NCBI RefSeq assembly: GCF_030814955.1
Contig: NZ_JAUSWB010000006.1
Coordinates: 186,001-250,000, forward strand
Origin: Planomicrobium stackebrandtii
GTDB taxonomy: Bacteria; Bacillota; Bacilli; Bacillales_A; Planococcaceae
DNA length: 64,000 nt
Direction: 5' to 3'
Both the position numbers and the translations under genes were made by a program. The stretch's first letter is position 1. Every line of letters starts with the position of its first letter. Of the stretch, positions 24,144 to 33,616 are shown in pieces. The notes under the pieces were generated by a model. It ran no database searches and was not told the DNA's origin. It was given only the letters and a program-made list of their open reading frames with translations.

Positions 24144-24704
24144 TTGTTGAAACGATTGGTGGTTACAGGCTACAAGCAACATGAACTTGGGATATTTGAT
24201 GAAAAGAATCCAGGCATCCGCTTTATCAAAAAAGCATTGGAGAACCGGTTTCGCGCATTGCTTGATGAAGGGTTGGAATGGATTATTTTAAGTGGACAGC
24301 TCGGGGTCGAAACTTGGGCTGCAGAAGTGGTGATGGATATGAAAGAAGAGTTTCCGGAATTGAAATATGCCGTGCTGACACCTTTTCTGGAACAAGAAAA
24401 AAGATGGAACGAAACCAAACAGGAGCAATATCGTTTGATCCTCTCCAATGCGGATTTTCACCGCAGCTTGACCAGCAAACCATACGAAGCGCCCTGGCAG
24501 TTTATCGAAAAAAACAAGTTTTTTCTGCGCAATTCCGATGGCATTCTGATTGTCTATGACGAAGAAACCGATGGCTCACCGAAATTCATCAAAAAAGAAG
24601 CCGACCGTTACGCAGAAACCACGGATTACCAGGTTTTAACGATAACTGGCGACGACTTGCGTGTTGTGACAGAAGAAGAACAAATGAATGAATGGGACAA
24701 TTAA
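24144..24704 (+). CDS. ypsA: YpsA family protein (SLOG-like, DUF1273)
   Basis: The roughly 186-residue protein aligns well with B. subtilis YpsA: RLVVTGYKQHELGIFDEKNPGIRFIKKALENRF, LDEGLEWIILSGQLGVETWAAEV, VLTPFLEQEKRWNE, KNKFFLRNSDGILIVYDEETDGSPKF. YpsA belongs to the SLOG/Rossmann superfamily and has been linked to cell division in B. subtilis. The start is a TTG (24144 or 24147) placed 8-11 bases after AGGAG. The frame does not carry an ATG there. The usual downstream partner gpsB is not present; a BCCT carrier follows. Confidence 0.92.
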   Translation: MLKRLVVTGYKQHELGIFDEKNPGIRFIKKALENRFRALLDEGLEWIILSGQLGVETWAAEVVMDMKEEFPELKYAVLTPFLEQEKRWNETKQEQYRLILSNADFHRSLTSKPYEAPWQFIEKNKFFLRNSDGILIVYDEETDGSPKFIKKEADRYAETTDYQVLTITGDDLRVVTEEEQMNEWDN

Positions 24705-24794
24705 GATCTTGCATATGCCTTTAGCCAGTTGACTATATGTAAGCTTTTAGGTAACCTTAACAACTATGTTAAAATAATTACATCAGGAGGAACT

Positions 24795-26285
24795 ATGAAG
24801 AAAGCTTCGAAAGTCTTTTACATCACATTTGCATTGGTCATTTTAACTGTCGCTTTCGGCGTTATTGCGCCCGAAACCTTCGAAACTGCCACTGGAAACA
24901 TCCGCAGCTATATCAACACCGCTTTTGGCTGGTATTATTTAATGATTATGGCCGTCCTGTTAATTTTTGTGGCCATCATCATGGTCAGCCCATATGGAAA
25001 AATCCGTCTAGGCAAAGACTCGGATCGCCCGGAGTTCTCGACGTTCAGTTGGATTTCCATGCTATTTTCAGCTGGAATGGGTATTGGCCTCGTATTTTAT
25101 GGCGCCTCTGAACCCCTGTCCCACTTCGCTATCCAACCGGCAACAGCAGAGCTCGGTTCCGATGAAGCGTTCAAGGAATCTTTGCAGCGTTCTTACTACC
25201 ATTGGGGCATCCATGTCTGGACCATGTATGGAATGGTCGCTTTGTCTTTAGCCTTTTTCCAATTCAGAAAAGGCCAACCTGCGTTAATTTCATCAACACT
25301 GAAGCCGATTTTCGGCGACAAAATGAACGGTCCTTTAGGAACGTTTGTTGACGTTCTTGCTGTTTTTGCTACAGTCTTTGGCGTAGCAACTTCACTCGGC
25401 TTTGGCGCTGCTCAAATTAATGGCGGAATTTCTTATCTATTCGGCGTCCCTCAGGAATACTGGGTACAGATGGTCATCATCGGCGTCGTAACGATCCTGT
25501 TCATCATTTCTGCATGGTCAGGACTGAACAAAGGTATCAAGTACCTGTCCAATGCCAATATGATTTTAGCCGTTATTTTACTTGTTCTGGTACTTATATT
25601 GGGTCCAACTCTTTTAATCTTGAATATGTTTACTGAAACTTTCGGGGAGTACATCCAGAATCTTATCAGCTTGAGTTTTCAGTCGGCTCCTCTGGATGCG
25701 GAAAACCGCAGCTGGCTTGATGGCTGGACCATCTTTTATTGGGCTTGGTGGATTTCTTGGGCGCCATTTGTCAGCATGTTCATTGCCCGTATTTCCAAAG
25801 GCCGTACCATCCGCGAGTTTTTAGCTGGCGTGGTACTGGCACCAACGATTTTTGGATCGATCTGGTTTGCCGCCTTTGGAACAACTGCCATCAATATTCA
25901 AAAAAGCGGCATCGATTTAACGGCTTTTCCCACTGAACAAACATTATTTGCGATGTTCAGCGAGCTACCTCTCGGATTCCTCATGTCAATTGTTGCAATT
26001 TTGCTCGTCAGCACCTTCTTTATTACATCAGCTGACTCTGCCACTTTTGTATTGGGGATGCAATCCACGCGCGGCTCACTATTGCCAAGCAACCAAATCA
26101 AAATTCTTTGGGGAATTGCCCAGTCGATGGTTGCTGCCATCCTGTTGTCGGTAGGCGGCTTGACGGCCGTGCAAAACACCATCATCATTGCGGCATTGCC
26201 TTTCTCCTTTGTCATCATCTTAATGGTGTTTGCGTTGTTCAAGGCTTTGAACCTGGAATTACAATTGATGAAGAATAAGAAATAA
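24795..26285 (+). CDS. BCCT family betaine/carnitine/choline transporter
   Basis: This 496-residue carrier has twelve membrane helices and the BCCT signatures GMGIGLVFYGASEPLSHF (sodium/substrate region), YYHWGIHVWTMYG, WSGLNKGIKYLSNANM and WTIFYWAWWISWAPFVSMFIARISKGRTIREF with the tryptophan box. It most resembles OpuD/BetP-type glycine betaine carriers used for osmoprotection. The long regulatory tail of BetP is absent (only a short basic end). The start at 24795 follows CAGGAGG. Choline or carnitine could equally be the substrate. Confidence 0.93.
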   Translation: MKKASKVFYITFALVILTVAFGVIAPETFETATGNIRSYINTAFGWYYLMIMAVLLIFVAIIMVSPYGKIRLGKDSDRPEFSTFSWISMLFSAGMGIGLVFYGASEPLSHFAIQPATAELGSDEAFKESLQRSYYHWGIHVWTMYGMVALSLAFFQFRKGQPALISSTLKPIFGDKMNGPLGTFVDVLAVFATVFGVATSLGFGAAQINGGISYLFGVPQEYWVQMVIIGVVTILFIISAWSGLNKGIKYLSNANMILAVILLVLVLILGPTLLILNMFTETFGEYIQNLISLSFQSAPLDAENRSWLDGWTIFYWAWWISWAPFVSMFIARISKGRTIREFLAGVVLAPTIFGSIWFAAFGTTAINIQKSGIDLTAFPTEQTLFAMFSELPLGFLMSIVAILLVSTFFITSADSATFVLGMQSTRGSLLPSNQIKILWGIAQSMVAAILLSVGGLTAVQNTIIIAALPFSFVIILMVFALFKALNLELQLMKNKK

Positions 26286-26287
26286 CC

Positions 26288-26325
26288 AAAAGCCGCCTTC
26301 GGAAACATTCCCGAAGGCGGCTTTT
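26288..26325 (+). terminator. Terminator of the BCCT gene
   Basis: The perfect stem AAAAGCCGCCTTCGG / CCGAAGGCGGCTTTT has an 8-base loop. Confidence 0.92.
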
Positions 26326-26395
26326 CCCTTTTGATTAAAGAGGCAATGAGCGGGTATAGGATAACTAGACTATATCCTTTGGAGGTGCTCCGGAA

Positions 26396-27769
26396 ATGCA
26401 GACAGAAACCAAAAAAATCATTCAGGAATCATTGAATGCGTTGCTTGAGAATGACTCATTCCTGCCAGATTTAACAGACCGCAAGCAGGCTTTCGCTTCA
26501 CTGAGTGCCATTCTTTCCACTCCCGACAAAATACATAAATCTTTCTTAAGAGTTCCGCTCGACGATGGAAGCGTGGTGCGCATTCCTGCCTATCGCGCGC
26601 AGCATAATGATGCGATGGGCCCTTATAAAGGCGGCATCCGCTATCACGAAACTGTCAATGAAGAAGAAGTCATTAACTTGGCATTTTTAATGACCTTGAA
26701 AAACGCCTTGCATAAAGTGCCATTTGGCGGAGGCAAGGGCGGCATTGAAATCAATCCACGCGAATTTTCGGAAAAAGAGCTGAACTTAATTTCTAGAAAA
26801 TATGTGCGGTATTTTGCGGATGTCATCGGTCCTGATAAAGATATTCCCGCACCAGACATGGGGTCAGGCGAACGCGAAATGGACTGGATGATGGCAGAAT
26901 TTAAGAAAGTCCATCATGGCACCCCTTACCTCGGAAGCTTTACAGGAAAAAGTGTCGTTAACGGCGGTTCTCTTGGAAGACGGGAAGCAACTGGAAAAGG
27001 GGTTTATTTCACATTCCGTTACTTGCTGCATGATTATGTGAAAGCGAATGAACAGCTGCTGGCCAACAGTGACAACCTTTTCGCCAAGACTACATTGTCT
27101 CTCTATGACCGTCCGTTGACGATGGCCGTTCAGGGCTTTGGAAACGTCGGCTCTGTTGCAGCTCTGGAAGCTTATAATTGTCCTTTGATCAACCACAAAA
27201 TCGTAGCCGTCAGTGACCGCAACATCACCTTATTCAACGAAGATGGCTTAGACATTCCCGCATTGATCGAATTTACCAAAACCAGCCGCGGCGATCTTCC
27301 ATCAACAGAGCAGCACCTACAAAGTGCCGGCATCAAAGCTGAAATAAAAGAACGGGACAGCCTCGTCACATTGCCTGTCGATGTCCTTCTCCTGGCAGCA
27401 TTGGAAAACCAAATCCACGAAGGAAATATGAAGGATATCCAGGCGCGCATCATTGTCGAAGGAGCGAATGCTCCGACTACTGCAGAAGCTGATGAATACT
27501 TGAATGAACAGGGAGTTGTCATCATCCCGGATATTTTGGCAAATGCCGGAGGAGTCATCGTCTCTTATTTCGAATGGCTGCAAGGCCGTGAGACGCAGTT
27601 CTATACAGAAAAAGAAGTCTACCGGTTATTGATTGAGAAAATGCAGGAAACGATGGACATGATCCTCCCGCAATATTACGGAGATCCATATGCCCTTCGC
27701 CAAAACTGCTTTATCCATTCCGTCATGCGATTATCGACGGTGATTTACCGGCAAGGCAAGCTTTACTAA
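26396..27769 (+). CDS. Glu/Leu/Phe/Val dehydrogenase, glutamate-dehydrogenase type, with an insertion
   Basis: This 457-residue amino-acid dehydrogenase keeps the substrate motif GPYKGGIRYHETV, the catalytic-lysine region PFGGGKGGIEINP, DIPAPDMGSG, and the Rossmann motif VQGFGNVGSVAA, then IIVEGANAPTT and ILANAGGVIVSYFEW. It interconverts glutamate and 2-oxoglutarate. It is longer than the roughly 415-430 residues usual for Bacillus RocG/GudB. The extra residues lie in the link before the NAD(P) domain (KANEQLLANSDNLFAKTTLS, about residues 219-238). The start follows TTTGGAGGTG. A repeat copy begins at its stop codon. Confidence 0.88.
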   Translation: MQTETKKIIQESLNALLENDSFLPDLTDRKQAFASLSAILSTPDKIHKSFLRVPLDDGSVVRIPAYRAQHNDAMGPYKGGIRYHETVNEEEVINLAFLMTLKNALHKVPFGGGKGGIEINPREFSEKELNLISRKYVRYFADVIGPDKDIPAPDMGSGEREMDWMMAEFKKVHHGTPYLGSFTGKSVVNGGSLGRREATGKGVYFTFRYLLHDYVKANEQLLANSDNLFAKTTLSLYDRPLTMAVQGFGNVGSVAALEAYNCPLINHKIVAVSDRNITLFNEDGLDIPALIEFTKTSRGDLPSTEQHLQSAGIKAEIKERDSLVTLPVDVLLLAALENQIHEGNMKDIQARIIVEGANAPTTAEADEYLNEQGVVIIPDILANAGGVIVSYFEWLQGRETQFYTEKEVYRLLIEKMQETMDMILPQYYGDPYALRQNCFIHSVMRLSTVIYRQGKLY

Positions 27770-27967
27770 GAAAAGCGAAAGCGCCCATGTAGCTCTGACA
27801 GGCATAAGACGCACTGGCGAAGCGGCATTCTTTGCCGCACAGCGCGAAAAGTGAAAGTGCCTGTCCAGCTCTGACAGGTGTAAGACGATTTGGCGAAGCG
27901 GCATGTTTCCAGCCGCGCAGCCAAAGTGGCTTACGTCCCGAAGAGCTGGGCGCTGGAGTCTGGACAA
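27769..27967 (+). repeat. Intergenic repeat family, copy B (partial and full unit)
   Basis: A partial unit (AGAAAAGCGAAAGCGCCC..., 27769-27843) is followed by a full unit ending GCTGGAGTCTGGACAA (27844-27967). It shares CAGCTCTGACAGG, CGAAGCGGC and the terminal GGAGTCTGGACA with copies at 2186 and 46769. It fills most of the convergent gap between glutamate dehydrogenase and the catalase. Confidence 0.8.
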
Positions 27968-28008
27968 TAAGTGAAGAATTAAAAATCATATTCTTTATTT
28001 TATCAATG

Positions 28009-28043
28009 AAAAAGCGCAGCCTTTTAACGGGCTGCGCTTTTTT
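28009..28043. terminator. Bidirectional terminator
   Basis: The stem AAAAAGCGCAGCC / GGCTGCGCTTTTT has a short loop. It lies between two convergent genes and touches the catalase stop codon. Confidence 0.88.
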
Positions 28044-28950
28044 ACATTTCAGACGTTCGCCGCTGATGGGAAATGCTGTACGCATCATGCCGGAAGTTCA
28101 GGATCCGGTCTTCCGAACATTCAATGCCTTCTGTCATAAGCGTCGGGTCATACATAATCCCATCTGCTTCTGGTGCTTCTTCTATGATTTCCAAATAACC
28201 AATTGTCAGCTTTTCACGATCTTTTGGCCACTCTTTTGTCGGGTCATCAGTGGGATCACCTGGCTGTCCCAGTACCACGTCCAACCGGAACTTGACCGGT
28301 GCTCTTGCTACACGGTCTTCAATGTCCGCTTCGAAGAAACCGATCGGCAAGGCAACCGCATCGAGCGGCGATAAGGTCGCTACGCCACTTTCCGGTTCCC
28401 AAAGATACTTGATCGGCTGCCGCTGCCCTTCTTGATTGATGAAATAAAATGCATGGACCGAATGGTATTGCCCCGTTGCAAAACTCGCTGGCGCCTGCAT
28501 TTTCCGGATGTTGGCAATCATTGCTCCGCTTTCCGGATAATCCGCCAGCAAGCCTGCCAGTTCCGTTAAACTCGGTTTGCCTTTCTTAAATGACTTGACG
28601 ACGCCAAGCATCTCCGTAAAAACTTCAGGTATTTTAGCAAAGAAAATGGGAGACGTGACACCTACAATATTGGTTGCTTCTCCGCTTGGCAGCTGGAATT
28701 GGACTGCCATTCCTTTGACTGGAGACATTGCATCGGCCCATGTCGGATTTGGAGAAAAATGCGAAAAACGCACCATTGCTCCGCTTTCGCTTTTTTGAAA
28801 ATGTGGAGCAGCCGTCAAATGGCTGGCAGAGCCGTTCGCCGTAAAACGCGCCTTATAGCTCTTCCCTCTCGCATGAGCTCTCCGGTAACCCGTATACGTA
28901 CCAAAAACCTTTTCAATCTGATCAATAGCCGTTTTTGCCATTTTATCCAT
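28042..28950 (-). CDS. Mini-catalase / catalase-family peroxidase
   Basis: This 302-residue haem protein of the SrpA-like small catalase group is much shorter than the usual 480 residues. The distal His is in GYRRAHARGKSYKARF (His26) and the proximal haem Tyr in LNFRHDAYSISHQRR (Tyr291). FSHFSPNPTWADAMSPVKGMAVQF corresponds to the conserved catalase core. Such proteins often work as organic peroxidases with weak catalase activity. The N-terminal arm and C-terminal flavodoxin-like parts of large catalases are missing. The start follows AGAGGTG. Confidence 0.88.
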   Translation of the reverse strand: MDKMAKTAIDQIEKVFGTYTGYRRAHARGKSYKARFTANGSASHLTAAPHFQKSESGAMVRFSHFSPNPTWADAMSPVKGMAVQFQLPSGEATNIVGVTSPIFFAKIPEVFTEMLGVVKSFKKGKPSLTELAGLLADYPESGAMIANIRKMQAPASFATGQYHSVHAFYFINQEGQRQPIKYLWEPESGVATLSPLDAVALPIGFFEADIEDRVARAPVKFRLDVVLGQPGDPTDDPTKEWPKDREKLTIGYLEIIEEAPEADGIMYDPTLMTEGIECSEDRILNFRHDAYSISHQRRTSEM

Positions 28951-29002
28951 TTACAATCACCTCTTATACTGTTTCTTACCCTTTTTCGCATCCTTTAACT
29001 AT

Positions 29003-29779
29003 TTAATGCTGATCTGCATACAGCCACCAGTAGAGAGTCGCTGCCAATCCGATCAAGCCTGTGAAAAAAACCGCAAAAAAACTACTGAGTCCAAGTACCG
29101 CTCCTGTCCCGGCTATTCCGCTGAATAGCGCTGGAACTGCCCAAGGAAAAAATGCTCCATAGCCCGCTGCTGCGATCACTTGAGCCAGCACCACCATAAA
29201 CAGGATGAAACCAATTGGTGCCAGATAGCCTCTGCTATAACAGGCCACAAAAGCAGGTGGTGTGCTTAATGTTGAGGTGAGGATGGTCGTAACCAATAAG
29301 ACAAAACCACCATCCAACACAGCCTCCATGGACCATGCAGGCAGCTTGATGAAGAATCCAATAATGACCCCAATAATGACAACATACGCACCCAAAAGGA
29401 AGTTGGTTATAAATACTGCTAGAAATTTCGCCATGACAATGCTCAGTCGATGCAAAGGCAATGTCAGCAAATCCTTGATTGTGCGATCTGCGTATTCTCT
29501 GCCAAATACCCAGCTCGTCACAAAGCCGAAAACTAAAATTCCGCCAACTGCAATAATTTGGGCCAGCATACTCAGATAGGTGGGCCAATCCGCCAATCCA
29601 AATAGTTGTGCTTTATCCCCAATCAAGCCTGAACTTTTTGCGAACTCTGGATTTTTTAAGACGAATATAAAAAATCCAGCCATCAAAGGGGCCGCTGTAA
29701 AGACTGCCAAGGTAATCCAGATCATTTTAGATTTCCTAATCTTTAAGCCCTCTACTCCCACTGCCGTAAAAAAGCCCAT
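29003..29779 (-). CDS. ABC transporter permease (ABC-2 type)
   Basis: This 258-residue membrane protein with six predicted helices shows the ABC-2 layout: an N-terminal helix after KIRKSKMIW, a cytoplasmic loop EYADRTIKDLLTLPLHRLSIVMAKFLAVF, and four further helices. It pairs with the ATP-binding gene just upstream (4-bp gap). Exporters of this type move antibiotics, lipids or peptides, and no substrate clue is present nearby. Confidence 0.85.
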   Translation of the reverse strand: MGFFTAVGVEGLKIRKSKMIWITLAVFTAAPLMAGFFIFVLKNPEFAKSSGLIGDKAQLFGLADWPTYLSMLAQIIAVGGILVFGFVTSWVFGREYADRTIKDLLTLPLHRLSIVMAKFLAVFITNFLLGAYVVIIGVIIGFFIKLPAWSMEAVLDGGFVLLVTTILTSTLSTPPAFVACYSRGYLAPIGFILFMVVLAQVIAAAGYGAFFPWAVPALFSGIAGTGAVLGLSSFFAVFFTGLIGLAATLYWWLYADQH

Positions 29780-29783
29780 CGCG

Positions 29784-30701
29784 TCATCCCTCCCGCTTTG
29801 AGATGACGCGCAGAAAGTACGCTTCCAGCTCTTCTTCTTCCAAAGCTAAATGGGTTGGAGGAACACCTTCGGACACCAAATAACGGGAAATATCATCTGG
29901 GTGCTGCACTGCATATTCGGCAGTCGTTTCAATTTCCCCTTTTCTATTGAAAACAGATGAATATCCTGCTCGGTTCATTGCCCCTAAGGCTTTCTCTCTA
30001 TTACGCGCATCCACAACCAATCGTTTGGATAACAGGCTTTTAAATTGATCGGCTTTGACTTCCTTTATCAACTGTCCTTGATGGATTACACCTATTCTGG
30101 TGGAAATTTTAGCCACTTCACTTAAAAGGTGGCTCGACATGAAAATCGTCACCCCCATATCAGAGGCCAAATGCTGAAAAAGCTCCCTAATTTCAATAAT
30201 CCCTGTCGGATCCAGTCCATTTGAAGGCTCATCCAAAATCAAAATCTCCGGTTTGTGCAACAATGCTTTTGCAATCCCGAGACGCTGCGCATTTCCCAAA
30301 GACAACTTGCCGGCCTTTCTATCCGCATATGCTGTCAACTTTAATTGATCCATCACCTGGTGAACAGAAGAACTGTCCAAAACGCCGCGCAGACGGCGGA
30401 AAACGTCCAAATTCTCTTTGACTGTAAGCTCAGGGTACGCATACGGTGTTTCCACAAGGCTTCCGACTTTCCTCCATATGTCGTGATTGGCCAATCCCAC
30501 TTTCTGGTTTCCAATATAACAATCTCCTTGGCTCGGGTGGACCATTCCCAGCAGCATTTTGATGGTGGTCGTTTTGCCTGAACCGTTCAATCCGATAAAA
30601 CCGTATATTTCCCCTTTCCCGATCTCCAATGAAATGTTTTCTACAGCCAAGAATTTCTTGTATCGTTTGGATACGTTAGACAATCGAATAACAGAATTCA
30701 T
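29784..30701 (-). CDS. ABC transporter ATP-binding protein
   Basis: This 305-residue ATPase has Walker A GLNGSGKTTTIKML, the signature LSLGNAQRLGIAKALL, Walker B ILILDEPSNGLDPTG and the H-loop SSHLLSE, followed by a C-terminal accessory domain of about 90 residues. The start at 30701 is chosen because AAAGGAG lies eight to nine bases upstream; the ATG at 30707 is too close. It forms a two-gene exporter with the permease, similar to BcrA-type systems. Confidence 0.9.
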   Translation of the reverse strand: MNSVIRLSNVSKRYKKFLAVENISLEIGKGEIYGFIGLNGSGKTTTIKMLLGMVHPSQGDCYIGNQKVGLANHDIWRKVGSLVETPYAYPELTVKENLDVFRRLRGVLDSSSVHQVMDQLKLTAYADRKAGKLSLGNAQRLGIAKALLHKPEILILDEPSNGLDPTGIIEIRELFQHLASDMGVTIFMSSHLLSEVAKISTRIGVIHQGQLIKEVKADQFKSLLSKRLVVDARNREKALGAMNRAGYSSVFNRKGEIETTAEYAVQHPDDISRYLVSEGVPPTHLALEEEELEAYFLRVISKREG

Positions 30702-30888
30702 TTTCATTGCTCCTTTACCAAAGGAATCTTCAAGAAAAATCAAAAAATTTTAATTATATTATGTGCCCATTCTTCTAAACTTACAAACATTGCATGGCAG
30801 TTTAAGGAAATTTCATGCATTCCTTGAATATTAAATGATGAAAAGGGAATACATAAAAAGAATAAGCAATAAAAAGGAGGCAATATGC

Positions 30889-31158
30889 ATGGATTTTAAA
30901 CATGAAAACAACAAGTTTTCGGCTCTGGAGAATTCCGAAGAGTTGGCTTTCCTGAGCTATATACCAAATGGCGGTGTTTTGACGGTTGACCATACTGAAG
31001 TTTCTCCAAAGCTCGAGGGCCAAGGAATCGGCAAAAAATTAGTGGCACAGGTTGTTGACTATGCCCGCAGCGAAAACAAGACAATTGATCCGCAATGTCC
31101 ATTTGCTAAAAGCGTCATTGAAAAGACCCCAGAGTTTCAGGACGTGCTGGCAAAATAA
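30889..31158 (+). CDS. Small GNAT-type N-acetyltransferase (YjdJ group)
   Basis: This 89-residue single-domain protein has the minimal acetyl-CoA binding motif VSPKLEGQGIGKKLVAQVVDYARSENKTIDPQCPFAKSVIEK. It matches the short GCN5-related family (Gcn5-like, YjdJ). Only the core strand-helix unit is present. The substrate is unknown. The start at 30889 follows AAGGAGG at nine bases. A terminator follows the stop. Confidence 0.82.
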   Translation: MDFKHENNKFSALENSEELAFLSYIPNGGVLTVDHTEVSPKLEGQGIGKKLVAQVVDYARSENKTIDPQCPFAKSVIEKTPEFQDVLAK

Positions 31159-31160
31159 TC

Positions 31161-31188
31161 AAGCATCCGCTTAGAGCGGATGCTTTTT
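31161..31188 (+). terminator. Terminator of the acetyltransferase gene
   Basis: AAGCATCCGC-TTAGA-GCGGATGCTT is followed by TTT. Confidence 0.9.
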
Positions 31189-31224
31189 CTTATGGCTTTG
31201 TTTGAGAGGTGCGGCAAGGGGAAC

Positions 31225-32493
31225 ATGAACAGTAAAAAGGGGTTGGATAGTGTGAAGACATCACTTGAGGAAGCCGTCAAGATGCATGCACAGCCATTCA
31301 ATTCAATTGAAGATTTGACACCTCTATTGGAAGCGGCTGGAGATGCTAAGTTCGTCCTTCTTGGAGAAGCAACCCATGGGACATCTGAGTTTTATACATG
31401 GCGGGCAGCTTTGACTAAAAAACTGATTCTGGAAAAAGGGTTTTCGTTGATTGCGGTTGAAGGCGATTGGCCCGCTGCCCAACAGGTGAATCGCTATATC
31501 AAGAGTTTTTCCAAACAAGAACAACAGCCGCGCGAAGTGCTTCAAGCCTTTAAGCGATGGCCAACCTGGATGTGGGCCAATGAAGAAATCGCTGACTTTA
31601 TTTATTGGCTGAAAATGCACAATGACACCGATCGCCAAAACGTCGGCTTTTATGGCATTGACGTCTATAGCCTTTGGGAATCCATGGAAGAGATCGTACA
31701 TCGCCTGACAGATATCGCCCCTTCCGGTGAAGCGATCAACTTGGCAAAACAAGTATTGGCTTGCTTTGAATCCTTTAATCGCATACCTGAAAATTATGCT
31801 GCTGCCGTCGACTTCTCAAAGTCATGCGAAAAAGCGGTATCCCAATTGCTGGCATCCATCCGTTCAAATGAGGAGCTCTATAGAGATTCCCATGAAACTG
31901 ACCTGGATTTGAAGATCAATGCACTTGTCGCCAAAAATGCAGAAGAATATTACCGCTCCTTGGTGCAAAGCGATGAAATTTCATGGAACATCCGCGATGA
32001 ACACATGGTGGAAGCCATCAATGAAATACGTGATTATCACGGCCGAGAATCAAAGATTATCGTTTGGGAGCACAATACCCATATTGGGGCTGCAGATGCC
32101 ACTGAAATGAAAAATGAAGGCATGACCAATGTGGGACAGATTATTCGTGAACAAAACCGCCCAGAAGATGTTTATGCCGTCGGCTTTGGAACCCATTCAG
32201 GTACTGTCATTGCGGCCCCTTCCTGGGAAGAACCTTATGAAAGAATGGTGATTCCGCCTGCCCAGCCCTATACGTGGGAAGACCTTTTGCATCGGACCGG
32301 TGCATCCGACAAATTCCTGCTGTTCCATTCACAGAACTTTGCTTTGTTCGATCGCTGGGTCGGCCATCGTGCAATCGGCGTTGTCTACAACCCTGAATTT
32401 GAATCATACGGCAATTATGTTCATTCCAAAATGTCACAGCGATACGACGCTTTTGTTTTTATCGATCACAGCCATGCGCTGTCTCCGCTTTGA
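31225..32493 (+). CDS. Erythromycin esterase family protein
   Basis: This 422-residue protein has the EreA/EreB-type fold. Conserved catalytic-site segments are LLGEATHGTSEFYTWRAALTKKLI (Glu and His), AVEGDWPAA, NVGFYGIDVYSLW, and IVWEHNTHIGAADATEM. Chromosomal members in Bacilli mostly have no shown activity on macrolides, so a resistance role should not be assumed from the name. The ATG at 31225 follows AAGGGGA. A GTG at 31252 after AAAAAGGGG is an alternative. Confidence 0.85.
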   Translation: MNSKKGLDSVKTSLEEAVKMHAQPFNSIEDLTPLLEAAGDAKFVLLGEATHGTSEFYTWRAALTKKLILEKGFSLIAVEGDWPAAQQVNRYIKSFSKQEQQPREVLQAFKRWPTWMWANEEIADFIYWLKMHNDTDRQNVGFYGIDVYSLWESMEEIVHRLTDIAPSGEAINLAKQVLACFESFNRIPENYAAAVDFSKSCEKAVSQLLASIRSNEELYRDSHETDLDLKINALVAKNAEEYYRSLVQSDEISWNIRDEHMVEAINEIRDYHGRESKIIVWEHNTHIGAADATEMKNEGMTNVGQIIREQNRPEDVYAVGFGTHSGTVIAAPSWEEPYERMVIPPAQPYTWEDLLHRTGASDKFLLFHSQNFALFDRWVGHRAIGVVYNPEFESYGNYVHSKMSQRYDAFVFIDHSHALSPL

Positions 32494-32639
32494 CTAGCGG
32501 CTAAAAAGGTCCAGTTTGAGCATTTTTACACGTTCTTCAAATTTCGAATGTTATGATAAAACAAGACTCTCTTAGTGTGGCACAAACCACTGAGCCCGAG
32601 TCGAAAAAGGGATGATCTATCAAAGGAGCTGTACTGACA

Positions 32640-33575
32640 ATGACGGAAAAGAAACAACTTGGAACTACCGGATTGTTCATTAACCCGATCGGCCTTGGCA
32701 TAAACGCTGTTGGCGGACACAATCTGTATCCTGATTTGAATGAAGACACCGGCAAAGAACTGGTTCACGCCGGCATCGACAACGGATTGAATTTCGTAGA
32801 TACGGCTTATGCTTACGGTTATGGCCGCTCAGAGGAATTGCTTGGCGAAGTGCTTCAGGAATCCGGTGCACGCCATGAAATGGTAGTCGCAACAAAAGGC
32901 GCTCAACGCCGGCAAGGGGACGAGCATATTACCGACAACTCACCTGCGTTTTTAAAACAAGCAGTAGAAGACAGCCTGAAACGCCTTCAAACCGATTATA
33001 TCGATTTGTTCTATATCCACTTCCCAGATGAGCAAACGCCGAAAGCTGAAGCTGTCGGTGCATTGCAGCGTTTGAAAGAAGAAGGCAAAATCCGTTCAAT
33101 CGGCGTATCCAACTTTTCCATGGAGCAGCTGAAAGATGCCAATAAAGATGGCTATGTAGATGTTTTCCAAGGCGAGTACAATCTGCTGAAGCGCCAGGCG
33201 GAAGAAGATTACTTCCCATACGTAAAAGAGCACGGAATTTCCTACGTCCCTTACTTCCCGTTTGCTGCAGGTTTGCTTGCGGGCCAATACGATAAAAATA
33301 AAACCTTTAATGATTTGCGGACGAATATGCCCCATCTTCAGGGACAGGAATTCGAACGCAATTTAGAGAAAGTCCGCAAGTTAAAAGCGTTGGCAGAAGA
33401 AAAAGGGGCGGAAACAGCACACGTAGTGCTTGCCTGGTACTTGGCACGCCCTGAAATTGATGGCGTTATCCCCGGCGCCAAACGTGCGGACCAAGTACTA
33501 TCAAACTTGAGCGCACTGGATGTTCAGTTGAGCACTGAAGAAATCCTTGAAATAGGCTCTATTTTTAAAGACTGA
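32640..33575 (+). CDS. Aldo/keto reductase
   Basis: This 311-residue NADPH-dependent reductase has the AKR catalytic tetrad: Asp and Tyr in [19 protein letters not shown], Lys in VATKGAQRR, and His in [41 protein letters not shown] and the C-terminal [11 protein letters not shown] are also typical. It resembles the IolS/YdhF (AKR11) group. The natural substrate is unknown. The start follows AAAGGAGC, and the gene ends in a strong terminator. Confidence 0.92.
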   Translation: MTEKKQLGTTGLFINPIGLGINAVGGHNLYPDLNEDTGKELVHAGIDNGLNFVDTAYAYGYGRSEELLGEVLQESGARHEMVVATKGAQRRQGDEHITDNSPAFLKQAVEDSLKRLQTDYIDLFYIHFPDEQTPKAEAVGALQRLKEEGKIRSIGVSNFSMEQLKDANKDGYVDVFQGEYNLLKRQAEEDYFPYVKEHGISYVPYFPFAAGLLAGQYDKNKTFNDLRTNMPHLQGQEFERNLEKVRKLKALAEEKGAETAHVVLAWYLARPEIDGVIPGAKRADQVLSNLSALDVQLSTEEILEIGSIFKD

Positions 33576-33582
33576 CACAAAT

Positions 33583-33612
33583 AAAAGGCGGCCCCTCGGG
33601 GCCGCCTTTTAT
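33583..33612. terminator. Bidirectional terminator
   Basis: AAAAGGCGGCCCC / GGGGCCGCCTTTT forms a compact stem between the aldo/keto reductase gene and the convergent unknown gene. Confidence 0.92.
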
Positions 33613-33616
33613 CATT

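Noticed and set aside
28042..28950. Truncated catalase pseudogene
   Set aside because: Both haem-site residues are present and the length fits the mini-catalase family, so it is treated as intact.
31225..32493. Calling the erythromycin esterase family gene a macrolide resistance gene
   Set aside because: Family membership alone does not show activity on macrolides, and the context is ordinary chromosome.
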